From Pelagimonas sp. (lineage in GTDB: Bacteria > Pseudomonadota > Alphaproteobacteria > Rhodobacterales > Rhodobacteraceae): a DNA stretch of 64,000 nt. The stretch spans positions 1-64,000 of the forward strand of contig JAOARQ010000061.1 of assembly GCA_025210455.1 (NCBI GenBank). Reading direction: 5' to 3'. The notes under the pieces are model-generated. The model ran no database searches. It was not told the DNA's origin and saw nothing but the letters and a program-made list of their open reading frames with translations. Positions 44,920-54,245 of this stretch are shown piece by piece. A program made the translations under genes and the position numbers. Within the stretch, counting starts at the first letter, position 1; the number at the start of each line of letters is the position of its first letter.

Positions 44920-45204
44920 TTAGCCAAATATTTTCACCAGAGCCACAATGTAGATGCAGATCGCAGCTATCATCAACAATTCACGCCAGAATGGTTCGCA
45001 TAGCCCTGCCTCGCGCCTTTTACCAACTCCGTATGCCGTGTGGAGCCGCGCCCCCACCCAAAATAGCCTGTGAAGCAGACGGATTATCCGAGGTCTGTCT
45101 TTCATTCGGGTACAGAAAAGCTTGACGGAACGTGGAAACAAAATGTGGGTGAGTGCCGATAAGTAAGCGAAAAAACAAAGCGCATGAACAAGTATGATGA
45201 TCAA
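44920..45204 (-). CDS. Small membrane protein, unknown (TTG start)
   Basis: A 94-aa protein with an N-terminal helix (IIILVHALCFFAYLSALTHILF), a basic middle and a C-terminal helix (LLMIAAICIYIVALVKIF). The TTG at 45204 is chosen because AGGAGG lies 10 bases upstream. The family is not recognised. It is in the same lower-GC stretch as the 198-aa gene. Confidence 0.5.
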   Translation of the reverse strand: MIIILVHALCFFAYLSALTHILFPRSVKLFCTRMKDRPRIIRLLHRLFWVGARLHTAYGVGKRREAGLCEPFWRELLMIAAICIYIVALVKIFG

Positions 45205-45313
45205 AGCAGGGGCGCCTCCTGAAATGTAAGAAAAAATGAACCATCTAATTTACGATAAATATGCAATAACTCTACTTCGAGCCTTTAATATACCTACATG
45301 CAATATTTACTGC

Positions 45314-45337
45314 AAAGGGCCCCAGGTGGGGCCCTTT
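45314..45337 (-). terminator. Terminator of pyc
   Basis: AAAGGGCCCC-AGGT-GGGGCCCTTT is a 10-bp perfect stem, 22 bp after the pyc stop codon on the minus strand. Confidence 0.75.
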
Positions 45338-45358
45338 GGTGTTGGAATGTGCTGGGGT

Positions 45359-48300
45359 TTATTCCAGTTCGATCAGCAGATCTTTTGCGTCGATCTGGCC
45401 GCCGGGGGTGACATGCACCGCCGATACGATGGCGTCGCGTTCGGCGTGGATGCCGGTTTCCATCTTCATGGCTTCGATGGTCAGCAGCAGGTCGCCTTCG
45501 CAGACCTTCTGCCCGGCCTGAACCGCAACGGTTGCCACAACCCCCGGCATTGGCGCGCCGATATGGTTGGCATTGCCTGCCTCAGCTTTGGGCCGCACCG
45601 CGCTTGAGGCTGCGATCTTGCGATCCTGCACGCGGATGGTGCGCGGCTGGCCGTTCAATTCGAAAAAGACCTTGGCCTCACCGTTTTCATCGGTTTCACC
45701 CACCGCCTGCATGCGAATTTCAAGGATCTTGCCCGGATCAATTTCCGCGGTGATCTCTTCACGCGGTTTCATCCCGTAAAAGAAGGTCTTGGTGGGCAGG
45801 GTGCGCACCGGGCCATAGGTGCGGTGACGCCCCATGTAATCCATAAAGACCTTGGGATACATCAGATAGCCCGCCAGATCCTCATCATCGACCGCTTTGC
45901 CTTCCAGTTCCTTGGAAACACTCAGGCGGGTTTCCTCGATGTCACAGGCTTCGGCGTGCAGGCCGGGGCGTTCGGTAAAGGCCTTTTCATCCTTGAGGAT
46001 CTTGCTCTGGATCGCCTTTGGCCAGCCACCGGGGGGCTGCCCCAGATTGCCCTTCATCATGTCGATCACGCTGTCAGGAAAGGCCACATCCACCTGCGGG
46101 TCTTCCACCTGCGTGCGAGTCAGGTTCTGGCTGACCATCATCAGCGCCATATCCCCAACCACCTTGGACGACGGCGTTACTTTGACGATATCGCCAAACA
46201 TCTGGTTCACATCCGCATAGGTCTGGGCCACCTCATGCCAGCGCTCTTCCAGACCCAGCGACCGGGCCTGCGCCTTGAGGTTGGTGAACTGGCCACCGGG
46301 CATCTCGTGCAGGTAAACCTCTGAGGCGGGGGCCTGCAGCGAGGATTCAAACGCCGCATATTGCCCGCGCACCGCTTCCCAATAGTTGCTGATCTCGCGG
46401 ATCTTCGCCACATCCAGCCCGGTGTCGCGGTCTGTATGACGCAGACCTTCGACGATCGAACCCAGCGTCGGCTGCGAGGTATTGCCCGAAAAGCTGTCCA
46501 TCGCCGCATCCACCGCATCCACACCGGCGCGCGAGGCCTCCATGATGGTGGCAATTGCCGCACCAGAAGTGTCATGCGTGTGGAAGTGGATCGGCAGGCC
46601 AACCTCTTCTTTCAGGGTTTTTACCAGCTGCGCCGCCGCCGAAGGTTTCAGCAGGCCAGCCATGTCTTTCAGGCCCAGAATATGTGCGCCTGCGGCTTTC
46701 AGTTCCTGCCCCATGGCGACATAGTATTTCAGATCATACTTGGCGCGATCCGGGTCCAGAATATCGCCGGTGTAGCAGATGGTGCCTTCCAGGACGCGGC
46801 CGGTGTCCAGCACCGCATCCATGGCAACACGCATGTTTTCCACCCAGTTCAGGCTGTCAAAGACGCGGAAGACATCAACACCGGTTTCCGCCGCCTGTTT
46901 GACAAAGAACTGCACCACATTGTCAGGGTAGTTGGTATACCCCACACCGTTGGCACCGCGCAGCAGCATCTGCGTCATCACATTGGGCATGGCGGCGCGC
47001 AGATCGCGCAGGCGCTGCCAGGGGCATTCCTGCAAAAAGCGATAGGCCACGTCAAAGGTCGCACCACCCCAGCATTCCATCGAAAACAGGTTTGCCATGT
47101 TATGGGCATAGGCGGGGGCGACCTCGATCATATCCTTTGAGCGCATCCGCGTGGCCAGCAGTGACTGGTGGCCATCGCGCATGGTGGTGTCTGTGATCAG
47201 CAGCTGCTTTTGCGCCAGCATCCAATCGGCCACCGCCTGCGGGCCTTCAGCCTCTAGCAGGGTCTTGGTGCCTGCGGGCGGTTCTGCACCCCAGGGGGTC
47301 TTGGGCGCACGCGCCGGTTTCAGATCGGCAGCAGGGGCCGCACGGCCCTGTACCTCGGGGTGACCATTCACCGTGATATCCGCGATATAGGTCAGCACCT
47401 TGGTGCCCCGGTCGCGGCGCTTTTTGAACTGGAACAGTTCAGGCGTCTCGTCGATGAACTTGGTGGTGTACTGGTTGTTTAGGAACGTCGGATGCTTGAG
47501 CAGGTTTTCCACAAAGGCGATATTGGTCGACACCCCGCGCACGCGGAATTCGCGTAGCGCCCGGTCCATGCGGTTGATGGCTTTTTCCGGGGTAGGGGCC
47601 CAGGCGGTGACCTTGGTCAGCAGGCTGTCATAATAGCGCGTGATCACGCCGCCCGCATAGGCGGTGCCACCATCCAGACGGATGCCCATGCCCGTTGCTG
47701 AACGATAGGCGGTGATGCGGCCATAATCCGGGATAAAGTTGTTCTGCGGATCTTCCGTGGTCACACGGGTCTGCAGCGCATGACCATTCAGCCGCACATC
47801 ATACTGAGACGCCTTGCCGGTGGCCTCGGCCAGCGATTTGCCCTCTGCAATCAGGATCTGCGCCTGCACAATATCAATGCCGGTGACTTCTTCGGTGACC
47901 GTATGTTCCACCTGAACACGCGGGTTGACCTCGATGAAATAGAACTTGCCGGTTTCCATATCCATCAGGAATTCAACCGTGCCCGCACATTCATAGTTCA
48001 CATGTGCGGTGATCTTGCGACCCAGCTCACAGATTTCTTCGCGCTGAGCCTCAGAAAGATAGGGGGCCGGGGCGCGTTCAACCACTTTCTGGTTGCGGCG
48101 CTGCACCGAACAGTCGCGTTCATACAGATGATAGATGTTGCCCATCTTATCACCCAGAATCTGCACCTCGACGTGGCGGGCGCGGGTGATCATCTTTTCC
48201 AGATAGCCTTCGCCATTGCCAAAGGCCGCTTCCGCTTCGCGGCGGCCTTCCAGCACCTTTTCTTTCAGCTCATCCGTGCCAAAGATCGGGCGCATCCCAC

Positions 48301-48805
48301 GACCGCCGCCGCCCCAGGACGCTTTCAGCATCAGCGGAAAGCCGATCTCCTGCGCCTCAGAGGTGATAGCGTCAAAGTCATCGCCCAGCACTTCGGTGGC
48401 CGGGATCACCGGCACACCTGCCGCAACCGCCACCTTGCGGGCGCTGGCCTTATCGCCAAGCGCGCGCATGGTTTCAGCCTTGGGGCCGATAAATGTGATG
48501 CCATTCGCGGCGCAGGCATCCACGAAATCCGGGTTTTCCGACAGCAGGCCGTAACCGGGGTGGATCGCATCTGCACCGGATTCCTTGGCAACCCGGATGA
48601 TTTCCTCAATCGAGAGATAGGCGGCCACGGGCCCCATGCCCTCGCCAATGCGATAAGCCTCATCCGCTTTAAAGCGGTGCAGGCCCAGCTTGTCTTCTTC
48701 GGCAAAGACCGCCACGGTCTTTTTGCCCATTTCATTGGCAGCCCGCATGATGCGGATGGCGATCTCGCCGCGGTTGGCGATCAGGATCTTCTGGAACTCG
48801 GCCAT
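45359..48805 (-). CDS. pyc: Pyruvate carboxylase
   Basis: A full-length, 1148-aa single-chain enzyme that carboxylates pyruvate to oxaloacetate for anaplerosis. Biotin carboxylase is at about 1-450 (start KILIANRGEIAIRIMRAA), the carboxyltransferase barrel at about 540-810 (TTMRDGHQSLLATRMR, metal-binding HFHTHDTSG), then the allosteric/PC domain and the C-terminal biotinyl domain with EAMKMETG, whose Lys carries biotin. The upstream region has three TTTGCAAA boxes. Confidence 0.98.
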   Translation of the reverse strand: MAEFQKILIANRGEIAIRIMRAANEMGKKTVAVFAEEDKLGLHRFKADEAYRIGEGMGPVAAYLSIEEIIRVAKESGADAIHPGYGLLSENPDFVDACAANGITFIGPKAETMRALGDKASARKVAVAAGVPVIPATEVLGDDFDAITSEAQEIGFPLMLKASWGGGGRGMRPIFGTDELKEKVLEGRREAEAAFGNGEGYLEKMITRARHVEVQILGDKMGNIYHLYERDCSVQRRNQKVVERAPAPYLSEAQREEICELGRKITAHVNYECAGTVEFLMDMETGKFYFIEVNPRVQVEHTVTEEVTGIDIVQAQILIAEGKSLAEATGKASQYDVRLNGHALQTRVTTEDPQNNFIPDYGRITAYRSATGMGIRLDGGTAYAGGVITRYYDSLLTKVTAWAPTPEKAINRMDRALREFRVRGVSTNIAFVENLLKHPTFLNNQYTTKFIDETPELFQFKKRRDRGTKVLTYIADITVNGHPEVQGRAAPAADLKPARAPKTPWGAEPPAGTKTLLEAEGPQAVADWMLAQKQLLITDTTMRDGHQSLLATRMRSKDMIEVAPAYAHNMANLFSMECWGGATFDVAYRFLQECPWQRLRDLRAAMPNVMTQMLLRGANGVGYTNYPDNVVQFFVKQAAETGVDVFRVFDSLNWVENMRVAMDAVLDTGRVLEGTICYTGDILDPDRAKYDLKYYVAMGQELKAAGAHILGLKDMAGLLKPSAAAQLVKTLKEEVGLPIHFHTHDTSGAAIATIMEASRAGVDAVDAAMDSFSGNTSQPTLGSIVEGLRHTDRDTGLDVAKIREISNYWEAVRGQYAAFESSLQAPASEVYLHEMPGGQFTNLKAQARSLGLEERWHEVAQTYADVNQMFGDIVKVTPSSKVVGDMALMMVSQNLTRTQVEDPQVDVAFPDSVIDMMKGNLGQPPGGWPKAIQSKILKDEKAFTERPGLHAEACDIEETRLSVSKELEGKAVDDEDLAGYLMYPKVFMDYMGRHRTYGPVRTLPTKTFFYGMKPREEITAEIDPGKILEIRMQAVGETDENGEAKVFFELNGQPRTIRVQDRKIAASSAVRPKAEAGNANHIGAPMPGVVATVAVQAGQKVCEGDLLLTIEAMKMETGIHAERDAIVSAVHVTPGGQIDAKDLLIELE

Positions 48806-48893
48806 AAGCAGGGGTCCTTCTGGTAGCTCTCCGCCGCGTCAGGCGCGACGTTGCAAGAGTTAAGGCCTGTGCTGCGTCGCAGCGCAAGGGGTG

Positions 48894-48931
48894 TTTGCAA
48901 AATACGCTATGGTTTGCAAAAAATTTGCAAA
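48894..48931. promoter_or_regulatory. TTTGCAAA boxes upstream of pyc (ScfR/RamB-type operator)
   Basis: Perfect TTTGCAAA palindromes occur at 48894-48901, 48913-48920 and 48924-48931, with a near copy (TTGCAAA) at 48981-48987. The last two are 11 bp apart. R. sphaeroides PccR, of the short-chain fatty acyl-CoA regulator family, is reported to bind a pair of TTTGCAAA boxes separated by 4 bp, and RamB uses a similar sequence. They lie 89-126 bp upstream of the pyc start codon. Confidence 0.6.
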
Positions 48932-49076
48932 GTTGGGGTTCTGCGGGCTAATACTGATACTGACGCTAACACTATCCCGCTTGCAAAGACCCTATAGATC
49001 CGCATGGCCGCCCGGATTTTCCAAAACGACAGCCCAGTGAATTTTCGCGCCATTCCGGGTTTGATCAGGGTAGAGC

Positions 49077-50213
49077 TTAGAAAAACAGATGTTTGCCGCG
49101 CAGATCTTTGGGATGTTGCGCGCCCAGTTGCCCCAGATTGGACACAAGATCCCGTTGCAAAATCTCGGTCAGATGTTTTGGCCCCTCTGGCCCCAGCGCC
49201 GTCAGCGCATAATGCCAGGCCCGCCCCATCATGACAAAATCCGCCCCCAGCGCATAGGCACGGATAATATCCAGCCCACCTTCGATAGCGCCATCATAGA
49301 TCAAAGGCAAAGAACTGGCCTTGCGAATCTGTGCCAGCGCATCCGCTGTGCCCGGCGCGCCGGCAAACTGCCGCCCGCCATGGTTCGACACCCAAAGCGC
49401 ATCGACCCCCGCGGCCTCCAGCTTGGGTGCGTCTTTAGGGTTCAGCACCCCTTTGACAATCAATGGCCCCTGCCAGTGATCGCGCAGCCAGTGCAGATAA
49501 TCCCAGCCCGGCGCTGTGCGCAGCAGATAGCCAATATGCGCCGTGGGATCGCGGCTTTCGAAATCGCCACTGTATTTATCCAGCGTTTTCATATGTGGCA
49601 TCCCCGCCTGCGCGCGGCGCAGCGACCAGCTGGGGGTTCGCAGGCATTGCCAGAAAATCCGTGGCGTGACACGCGGCGGCTGCGTCAGCCCCCCGCGCAC
49701 CTGCCGTTCGCGCCGCGAGGCCACTGGCACATCCACCGTCAGAATCAGCGTTTCAAAGCCCGATCCCTTGGCCCGCGCCAGCAGATCGCGGCGAATCTCT
49801 TCATCGCGGGGGGGATACAGCTGAAACCAGCCGCGATTCCCGGTCAGGGACCCCACCTCTTCGGGTGTCATCGTGGCCACCGTCGACAGGCTGTAAGGCA
49901 CCCCGGCCGTCAAAGCGCTTTGCGCCAAAATCGCCTCGGCCCCCGGCCAGAACAGGCCCGAATGCCCCACAGGGGCCACACCAAAAGGCAGGTCATAGCT
50001 TTGTCCCAGAAACTCTGTGCGCAGATTCGGCGCCACCTCACCATGCAGAATCGATGGGTAAAATCCCACCCGATCCAAGGCGCTGCGGTTGCGATCCACA
50101 CTGCCATCATCGCCGGTTCCGCTGTGCAGAAACTCCCATGTGAAATGCGGCAGCCGCTTTTTCGCCCGCGCCTGCAGGTCTGAAATTGTCATATATTTCG
50201 CGTGAAAATCCAT
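49077..50213 (-). CDS. FMN-dependent alpha-hydroxy-acid oxidase/dehydrogenase (LldD-like)
   Basis: A 378-aa TIM-barrel flavoprotein of the L-lactate dehydrogenase/glycolate oxidase family: PFGVAPVGHSGLFWPGAE, LILTVDVPVASRRERQVRGG, the Lys of LIVKGVL and the catalytic His-Arg of WVSNHGGRQ are all present. It oxidises an L-2-hydroxy acid, perhaps lactate, and passes electrons to quinone or oxygen. Start could also be the ATG at 50192 (MTISDLQARAKK), which matches family starts better; neither has a strong ribosome site. Confidence 0.9.
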   Translation of the reverse strand: MDFHAKYMTISDLQARAKKRLPHFTWEFLHSGTGDDGSVDRNRSALDRVGFYPSILHGEVAPNLRTEFLGQSYDLPFGVAPVGHSGLFWPGAEAILAQSALTAGVPYSLSTVATMTPEEVGSLTGNRGWFQLYPPRDEEIRRDLLARAKGSGFETLILTVDVPVASRRERQVRGGLTQPPRVTPRIFWQCLRTPSWSLRRAQAGMPHMKTLDKYSGDFESRDPTAHIGYLLRTAPGWDYLHWLRDHWQGPLIVKGVLNPKDAPKLEAAGVDALWVSNHGGRQFAGAPGTADALAQIRKASSLPLIYDGAIEGGLDIIRAYALGADFVMMGRAWHYALTALGPEGPKHLTEILQRDLVSNLGQLGAQHPKDLRGKHLFF

Positions 50214-50357
50214 GTAGATATAAGGGGTTAAAGGAATTGTCTTGTCCAGAGAAATTTCCGGTTTCCAGAAGATCTGCACATTACATTTCAAATCTTCAGA
50301 GCTTTTAAACTTCTGGGCCACATCTTCAGTTGCACAACGAAAGCAGGAGCTTTGAAA

Positions 50358-50948
50358 ATGCACGCCATGATTCTGGATAAATCGCCCAAACGCCTGGAAC
50401 AGGAGCAAATTGCGTTTATCGAATCCGGGATTGATGTCACCGGAAGCGGTAGCCTTGCGGTGGCTGAGGCCTGTCTGAAACGCTCTGTGATTGATATTCT
50501 GGTGATTGATCGCCGCTCTGCCGGGCAACGGTTTGCTGAATTTGTGCGCCTTGCGGAATATCGCAATCCGAATCTGGTGACGATCACGCTGACCCCGGAT
50601 GTTTCTGGTGATACTGATCGTCTGGTGCAGGCCTTCCCATCGGTACATGTGGTGCTTGGGTCGGAAGTGTCGCCAACGGTTGCGGCGCGCATGGCCATGG
50701 CCTCGATTGCCGGGCAGGCGCAATGCAACGTGGCCGCGCCACAACCCACACCCACTGCACCTGCGCAGCCCTATGCAGCGCAACCGCAGGCAGGCGGCCA
50801 TCCGCTATATGCAGATCAGGATCGCGGCGCACTGGAACTGGCGCAGGAAATCTCAGAGGCGCTGGACACCCGCCAGGACAGTTATCAGCAGCGTCCAGCC
50901 CCGCAGCCGGTCTTCTCTTCGCGCCGCTCGGATATGGTTGCAGCCTAA
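50358..50948 (+). CDS. Receiver-like (pseudo-receiver) protein, unknown role
   Basis: A 196-aa protein whose first 120 residues look like a receiver fold: MHAMILDKSPKRLEQEQ, a LVIDRR strand where the phospho-acceptor Asp would sit, and ITLTPD. The acidic pair and Lys of true receivers are not clear. The C-terminal 70 residues are a Pro/Ala/Gln-rich tail. I recall similar proteins in related bacteria without a known function. The ATG at 50358 follows CAGGAG. It is divergent from the LldD-like gene. Confidence 0.65.
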   Translation: MHAMILDKSPKRLEQEQIAFIESGIDVTGSGSLAVAEACLKRSVIDILVIDRRSAGQRFAEFVRLAEYRNPNLVTITLTPDVSGDTDRLVQAFPSVHVVLGSEVSPTVAARMAMASIAGQAQCNVAAPQPTPTAPAQPYAAQPQAGGHPLYADQDRGALELAQEISEALDTRQDSYQQRPAPQPVFSSRRSDMVAA

Positions 50949-51020
50949 CACATAAGTCCACGCGGAACGGACCAAGAACAGTGCTTCCCCTTTCCGGGCC
51001 AAGGCGCTATCCTCTGCTGC

Positions 51021-53594
51021 ATGAGCAGTTTTGACGAATATGACGCCTTCGAACAGGCCGGATCTCTGTCTTCGCGCGCCATGGCCGCGCGCCCGACACC
51101 CTATCTGGACGAATTGAACCCAGCCCAACGCGAAGCGGTTGAGCGGTTGGATGGCCCCGTGCTGATGCTGGCCGGGGCAGGAACGGGCAAAACCAAGGCC
51201 CTGACCGCGCGCATGGTGCATCTGCTGAACACGGGCCGCGCCCGTCCAAACGAAATCCTGTCGGTCACCTTCACCAACAAAGCCGCCCGCGAGATGAAAA
51301 ACCGCATGGGCCGTATGCTGGGCGAAGCGGTCGAAGGCCTGCCCTGGCTGGGCACGTTCCACTCGATTTGCGTAAAACTGCTGCGCCGCCATGCGGAACT
51401 GATCTGCGTCGATGACGACGACGGCGTGGTCGAACCCGCACGCCCCAGCCTGCACCTGAAATCCAACTTTACCATTCTCGATACCGACGATCAGCTGCGC
51501 CTGCTCAAGCAGTTGATTCAGGCTGCGGGCATTGATGACAAACGCTGGCCCGCCCGCCATCTGGCCAATATCATCGACGGATGGAAAAACCGCGCGCTCA
51601 CCCCCGATAAGGTGCCCAGCGTCGACGCCGGGGCCTATAACCATCGCGGCCCCGAGCTATACGCCCAATATCAGCGCCGCCTGTTGGAATTAAACGCTGT
51701 CGATTTTGGTGACCTGCTCATGCATATGGTCACCATTTTTCAAACCTACCCGGATATCCTGAACCAGTATCAGCGCTGGTTCCGCTATATTCTGGTCGAC
51801 GAATACCAGGATACCAACGTGGCGCAGTATCTCTGGCTGCGGCTGCTGGCACAGGGACACCAGAACATCTGCTGCGTGGGCGATGATGATCAGTCAATCT
51901 ATGGCTGGCGCGGGGCCGAAGTGGGCAATATCCTACGGTTTGAAAAGGATTTTCCGGGCGCCCATGTGGTGCGGCTGGAACAGAATTACCGCTCGACCCC
52001 ACATATTCTGGCCGCCGCCTCTGGCGTGATCCGGGGCAACGCCAACCGCCTTGGCAAAGAGCTCTGGACCGAATCTGATGAGGGCGAAAAGGTCCGGCTG
52101 ATCGGCCATTGGGATGGCGAAGAAGAGGCACGCTGGATCGGTGATGAAATCGAATCCATGCAGCGCGGCACCCGGGGCATGCGCCCCTACAGCCTTGATC
52201 AGATGGCCATTCTCGTGCGTGCCTCCCACCAGATGCGCGCCTTCGAAGACCGCTTTCTAACCATCGGCTTGCCCTATCGCGTCATCGGCGGCCCGCGGTT
52301 CTACGAACGCATGGAAATCCGCGATGCCATGGCCTATTTCCGCCTTGTGACCTCGCCCAGCGACGATCTCGCCTTTGAGCGCATCGTCAACACCCCCAAA
52401 CGCGGCCTTGGCGACAAGGCGCAGCAGACCATCCAGCGCATCGCCAGAGAAAACCGGGTCTCGTTAAAAGAGGGCGCCAGAAATTGCGTGCAAAATGGCT
52501 TGATAAAAGGGAAGGGCGGCAAAGCGCTGAAAGAGCTTGTTGACGGACTGGACAGATGGACAAAAGTCGCGACCCAGACAAGACTTGTAGATGTGACATC
52601 TACAGTGCCCAACAGCCCCGAAGGGCTTTCTCAGCCCAGGGATCTTTTGGGCGAAGAGTATGACGCCTCGTACCGGCAGGATGAGGGTGAAGATGTCCTT
52701 GAGGACATTACTCAAACTCTGGTGACTGAACCGGAGATCCCAGACTATAACCACATGGAATTGGCCGAAATCATCCTCGATGAATCCGGCTACACCGAGA
52801 TGTGGCAAAACGACAAAAACCCCGAAGCGCCGGGCCGCCTTGAAAACCTCAAGGAACTGGTCAAGGCGTTGGAAAATTTCGAAAACCTGCAGGGGTTCCT
52901 CGAACATGTCAGCCTTGTCATGGACAATGAAAGTGATGATGGCGGGGCCGAGGTGTCCATCATGACGCTGCATGCCGCCAAGGGGCTTGAGTTCCCGGCG
53001 GTCTTCCTGCCCGGCTGGGAAGATGGGCTGTTCCCCTCGCAGCGCAGCATGGATGAAAGCGGGTTGAAAGGCCTCGAAGAAGAGCGCCGCCTGGCCTATG
53101 TCGGCATCACCCGCGCCGAAGAAGTCTGCACCATTTCCTTTGCGGGCAACCGTCGGGTGTTTGGCCAATGGCAAAGCCAGCTGCCTTCGCGTTTTGTCGA
53201 TGAGCTGCCCGAAGAACACGTCGATGTGCTGACCCCCCCGGGGCTGTATGGTGGTGGCTTTGGCGCAGCGCGCCCGGTGATGTCTGACACTGTGACATCC
53301 AACATCGAAGAGCGCGCGATCAAATCCGACGTCTATAATTCCCCCGGCTGGAAACGTATGCAGGATCGCGCCAGCGAGGGCCCCAAGGCCAAGCCAAACA
53401 CAGGCAAATCCAGCGTGATTGATCTGAAGGCCGTGGCCGCTTTTATGATTGGGGAACGGGTCTTCCACCAAAAATTCGGCTATGGTGCGGTGCTCAGCGT
53501 GGACGGCGATAAGGTCGAGGTCGAGTTCGAAAAAGCAGGCGTCAAAAAGGTGGTGTCTCGCTTTATTTGCGCCGCCGAGGATGTGCCGTTTTAG
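51021..53594 (+). CDS. uvrD: UvrD/PcrA-family DNA helicase with an extra acidic insert
   Basis: An 857-aa SF1A helicase for excision and mismatch repair. Walker A is AGAGTGKTK, motif II is DEYQDTN, motif III is GDDDQSIYGWRGA, and the late motifs include MTLHAAKGLEFPAVF and VGITRAEE. A C-terminal Tudor-like RNA-polymerase-binding domain (FHQKFGYGAV...VEFEKAGVKKVV) is present. Residues about 514-578 form an acidic insert, absent in relatives as I recall them, whose codon use differs from the flanks. The ATG used gives MSSFDEYDAFEQAG. Confidence 0.93.
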   Translation: MSSFDEYDAFEQAGSLSSRAMAARPTPYLDELNPAQREAVERLDGPVLMLAGAGTGKTKALTARMVHLLNTGRARPNEILSVTFTNKAAREMKNRMGRMLGEAVEGLPWLGTFHSICVKLLRRHAELICVDDDDGVVEPARPSLHLKSNFTILDTDDQLRLLKQLIQAAGIDDKRWPARHLANIIDGWKNRALTPDKVPSVDAGAYNHRGPELYAQYQRRLLELNAVDFGDLLMHMVTIFQTYPDILNQYQRWFRYILVDEYQDTNVAQYLWLRLLAQGHQNICCVGDDDQSIYGWRGAEVGNILRFEKDFPGAHVVRLEQNYRSTPHILAAASGVIRGNANRLGKELWTESDEGEKVRLIGHWDGEEEARWIGDEIESMQRGTRGMRPYSLDQMAILVRASHQMRAFEDRFLTIGLPYRVIGGPRFYERMEIRDAMAYFRLVTSPSDDLAFERIVNTPKRGLGDKAQQTIQRIARENRVSLKEGARNCVQNGLIKGKGGKALKELVDGLDRWTKVATQTRLVDVTSTVPNSPEGLSQPRDLLGEEYDASYRQDEGEDVLEDITQTLVTEPEIPDYNHMELAEIILDESGYTEMWQNDKNPEAPGRLENLKELVKALENFENLQGFLEHVSLVMDNESDDGGAEVSIMTLHAAKGLEFPAVFLPGWEDGLFPSQRSMDESGLKGLEEERRLAYVGITRAEEVCTISFAGNRRVFGQWQSQLPSRFVDELPEEHVDVLTPPGLYGGGFGAARPVMSDTVTSNIEERAIKSDVYNSPGWKRMQDRASEGPKAKPNTGKSSVIDLKAVAAFMIGERVFHQKFGYGAVLSVDGDKVEVEFEKAGVKKVVSRFICAAEDVPF

Positions 53595-53650
53595 CGGCGA
53601 AGGATTTTGTGCCTTTCCTCGGAGAGACGCTATCTATTTCATTTCGTGTG

Positions 53651-54109
53651 CTAAAACACCGGCAGCGGCGCATCCCCTTTGGGCTGATCCATCACGATCT
53701 GACTATGCACCCGCGCCACATCCGGATGGGCCAGCAGCACCTCTTGTATCAGCCGGTTTAACGCGGATAGATCCGGGCAGTAAATCCGCAGCAGATAGTC
53801 CGCCTCGCCGGTCATGGTCCAGGCGGAAACCACCTCGGCGCGGGTCGATAGCAGGGTTGCAAAGCGCCGCCCTTCTTCGGCGCCGTGGCGGGCCAGCTGC
53901 ACCTGCACAAAGGCCTGCACCGTCAGCCCCAGCCGATCCGCGTCCAGCCGCGCGCGATAGCCTGCGATCACGCCGCTCTCTTCCAGACGCTGCCTGCGCC
54001 GTGCGGCCTGACTGGCCGACAGCCCCAGAATCTCGCCCAATTCCTGCGAAGTGGCCTGCCCATCGCGCTGCAAACTGGCAAGAAGCTTGATATCCATTGG
54101 GTCAAACAT
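53651..54109 (-). CDS. Lrp/AsnC-family transcriptional regulator
   Basis: A 152-aa protein with the N-terminal HTH (DIKLLASLQRDGQATSQELGEILGLSASQAARRRQRLEESGVI in family pattern; key block GLSASQAARRRQRLEE) and the C-terminal RAM ligand domain (SAWTMTGEADYLLRIYCPD). It should respond to an amino acid. Neighbours do not reveal its target. Confidence 0.93.
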   Translation of the reverse strand: MFDPMDIKLLASLQRDGQATSQELGEILGLSASQAARRRQRLEESGVIAGYRARLDADRLGLTVQAFVQVQLARHGAEEGRRFATLLSTRAEVVSAWTMTGEADYLLRIYCPDLSALNRLIQEVLLAHPDVARVHSQIVMDQPKGDAPLPVF

Positions 54110-54189
54110 GCGTGCTCTCCGCGCTATTTCGTAAAACCGTGCGTTACACCCTGCCTAATCTTTAAAATTTGCGCAAGATCGCCGCCTGC

Positions 54190-54220
54190 TGGCAAAAATA
54201 AAGGCGCCTCACCGGGCGCC
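54190..54220 (-). terminator. Terminator of the 1039-aa gene
   Basis: On the minus strand, GGCGCC-CGGTGA-GGCGCC is followed by TTTATTTTT, 26 bp after the stop codon. Confidence 0.8.
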
Positions 54221-54245
54221 GCATCATCAGGGACTGTCGCAGGTC

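Noticed and set aside
44742-45125. A 127-residue plus-strand frame
   Set aside because: It overlaps the better-supported minus-strand membrane gene, has no ribosome site and no recognisable content.
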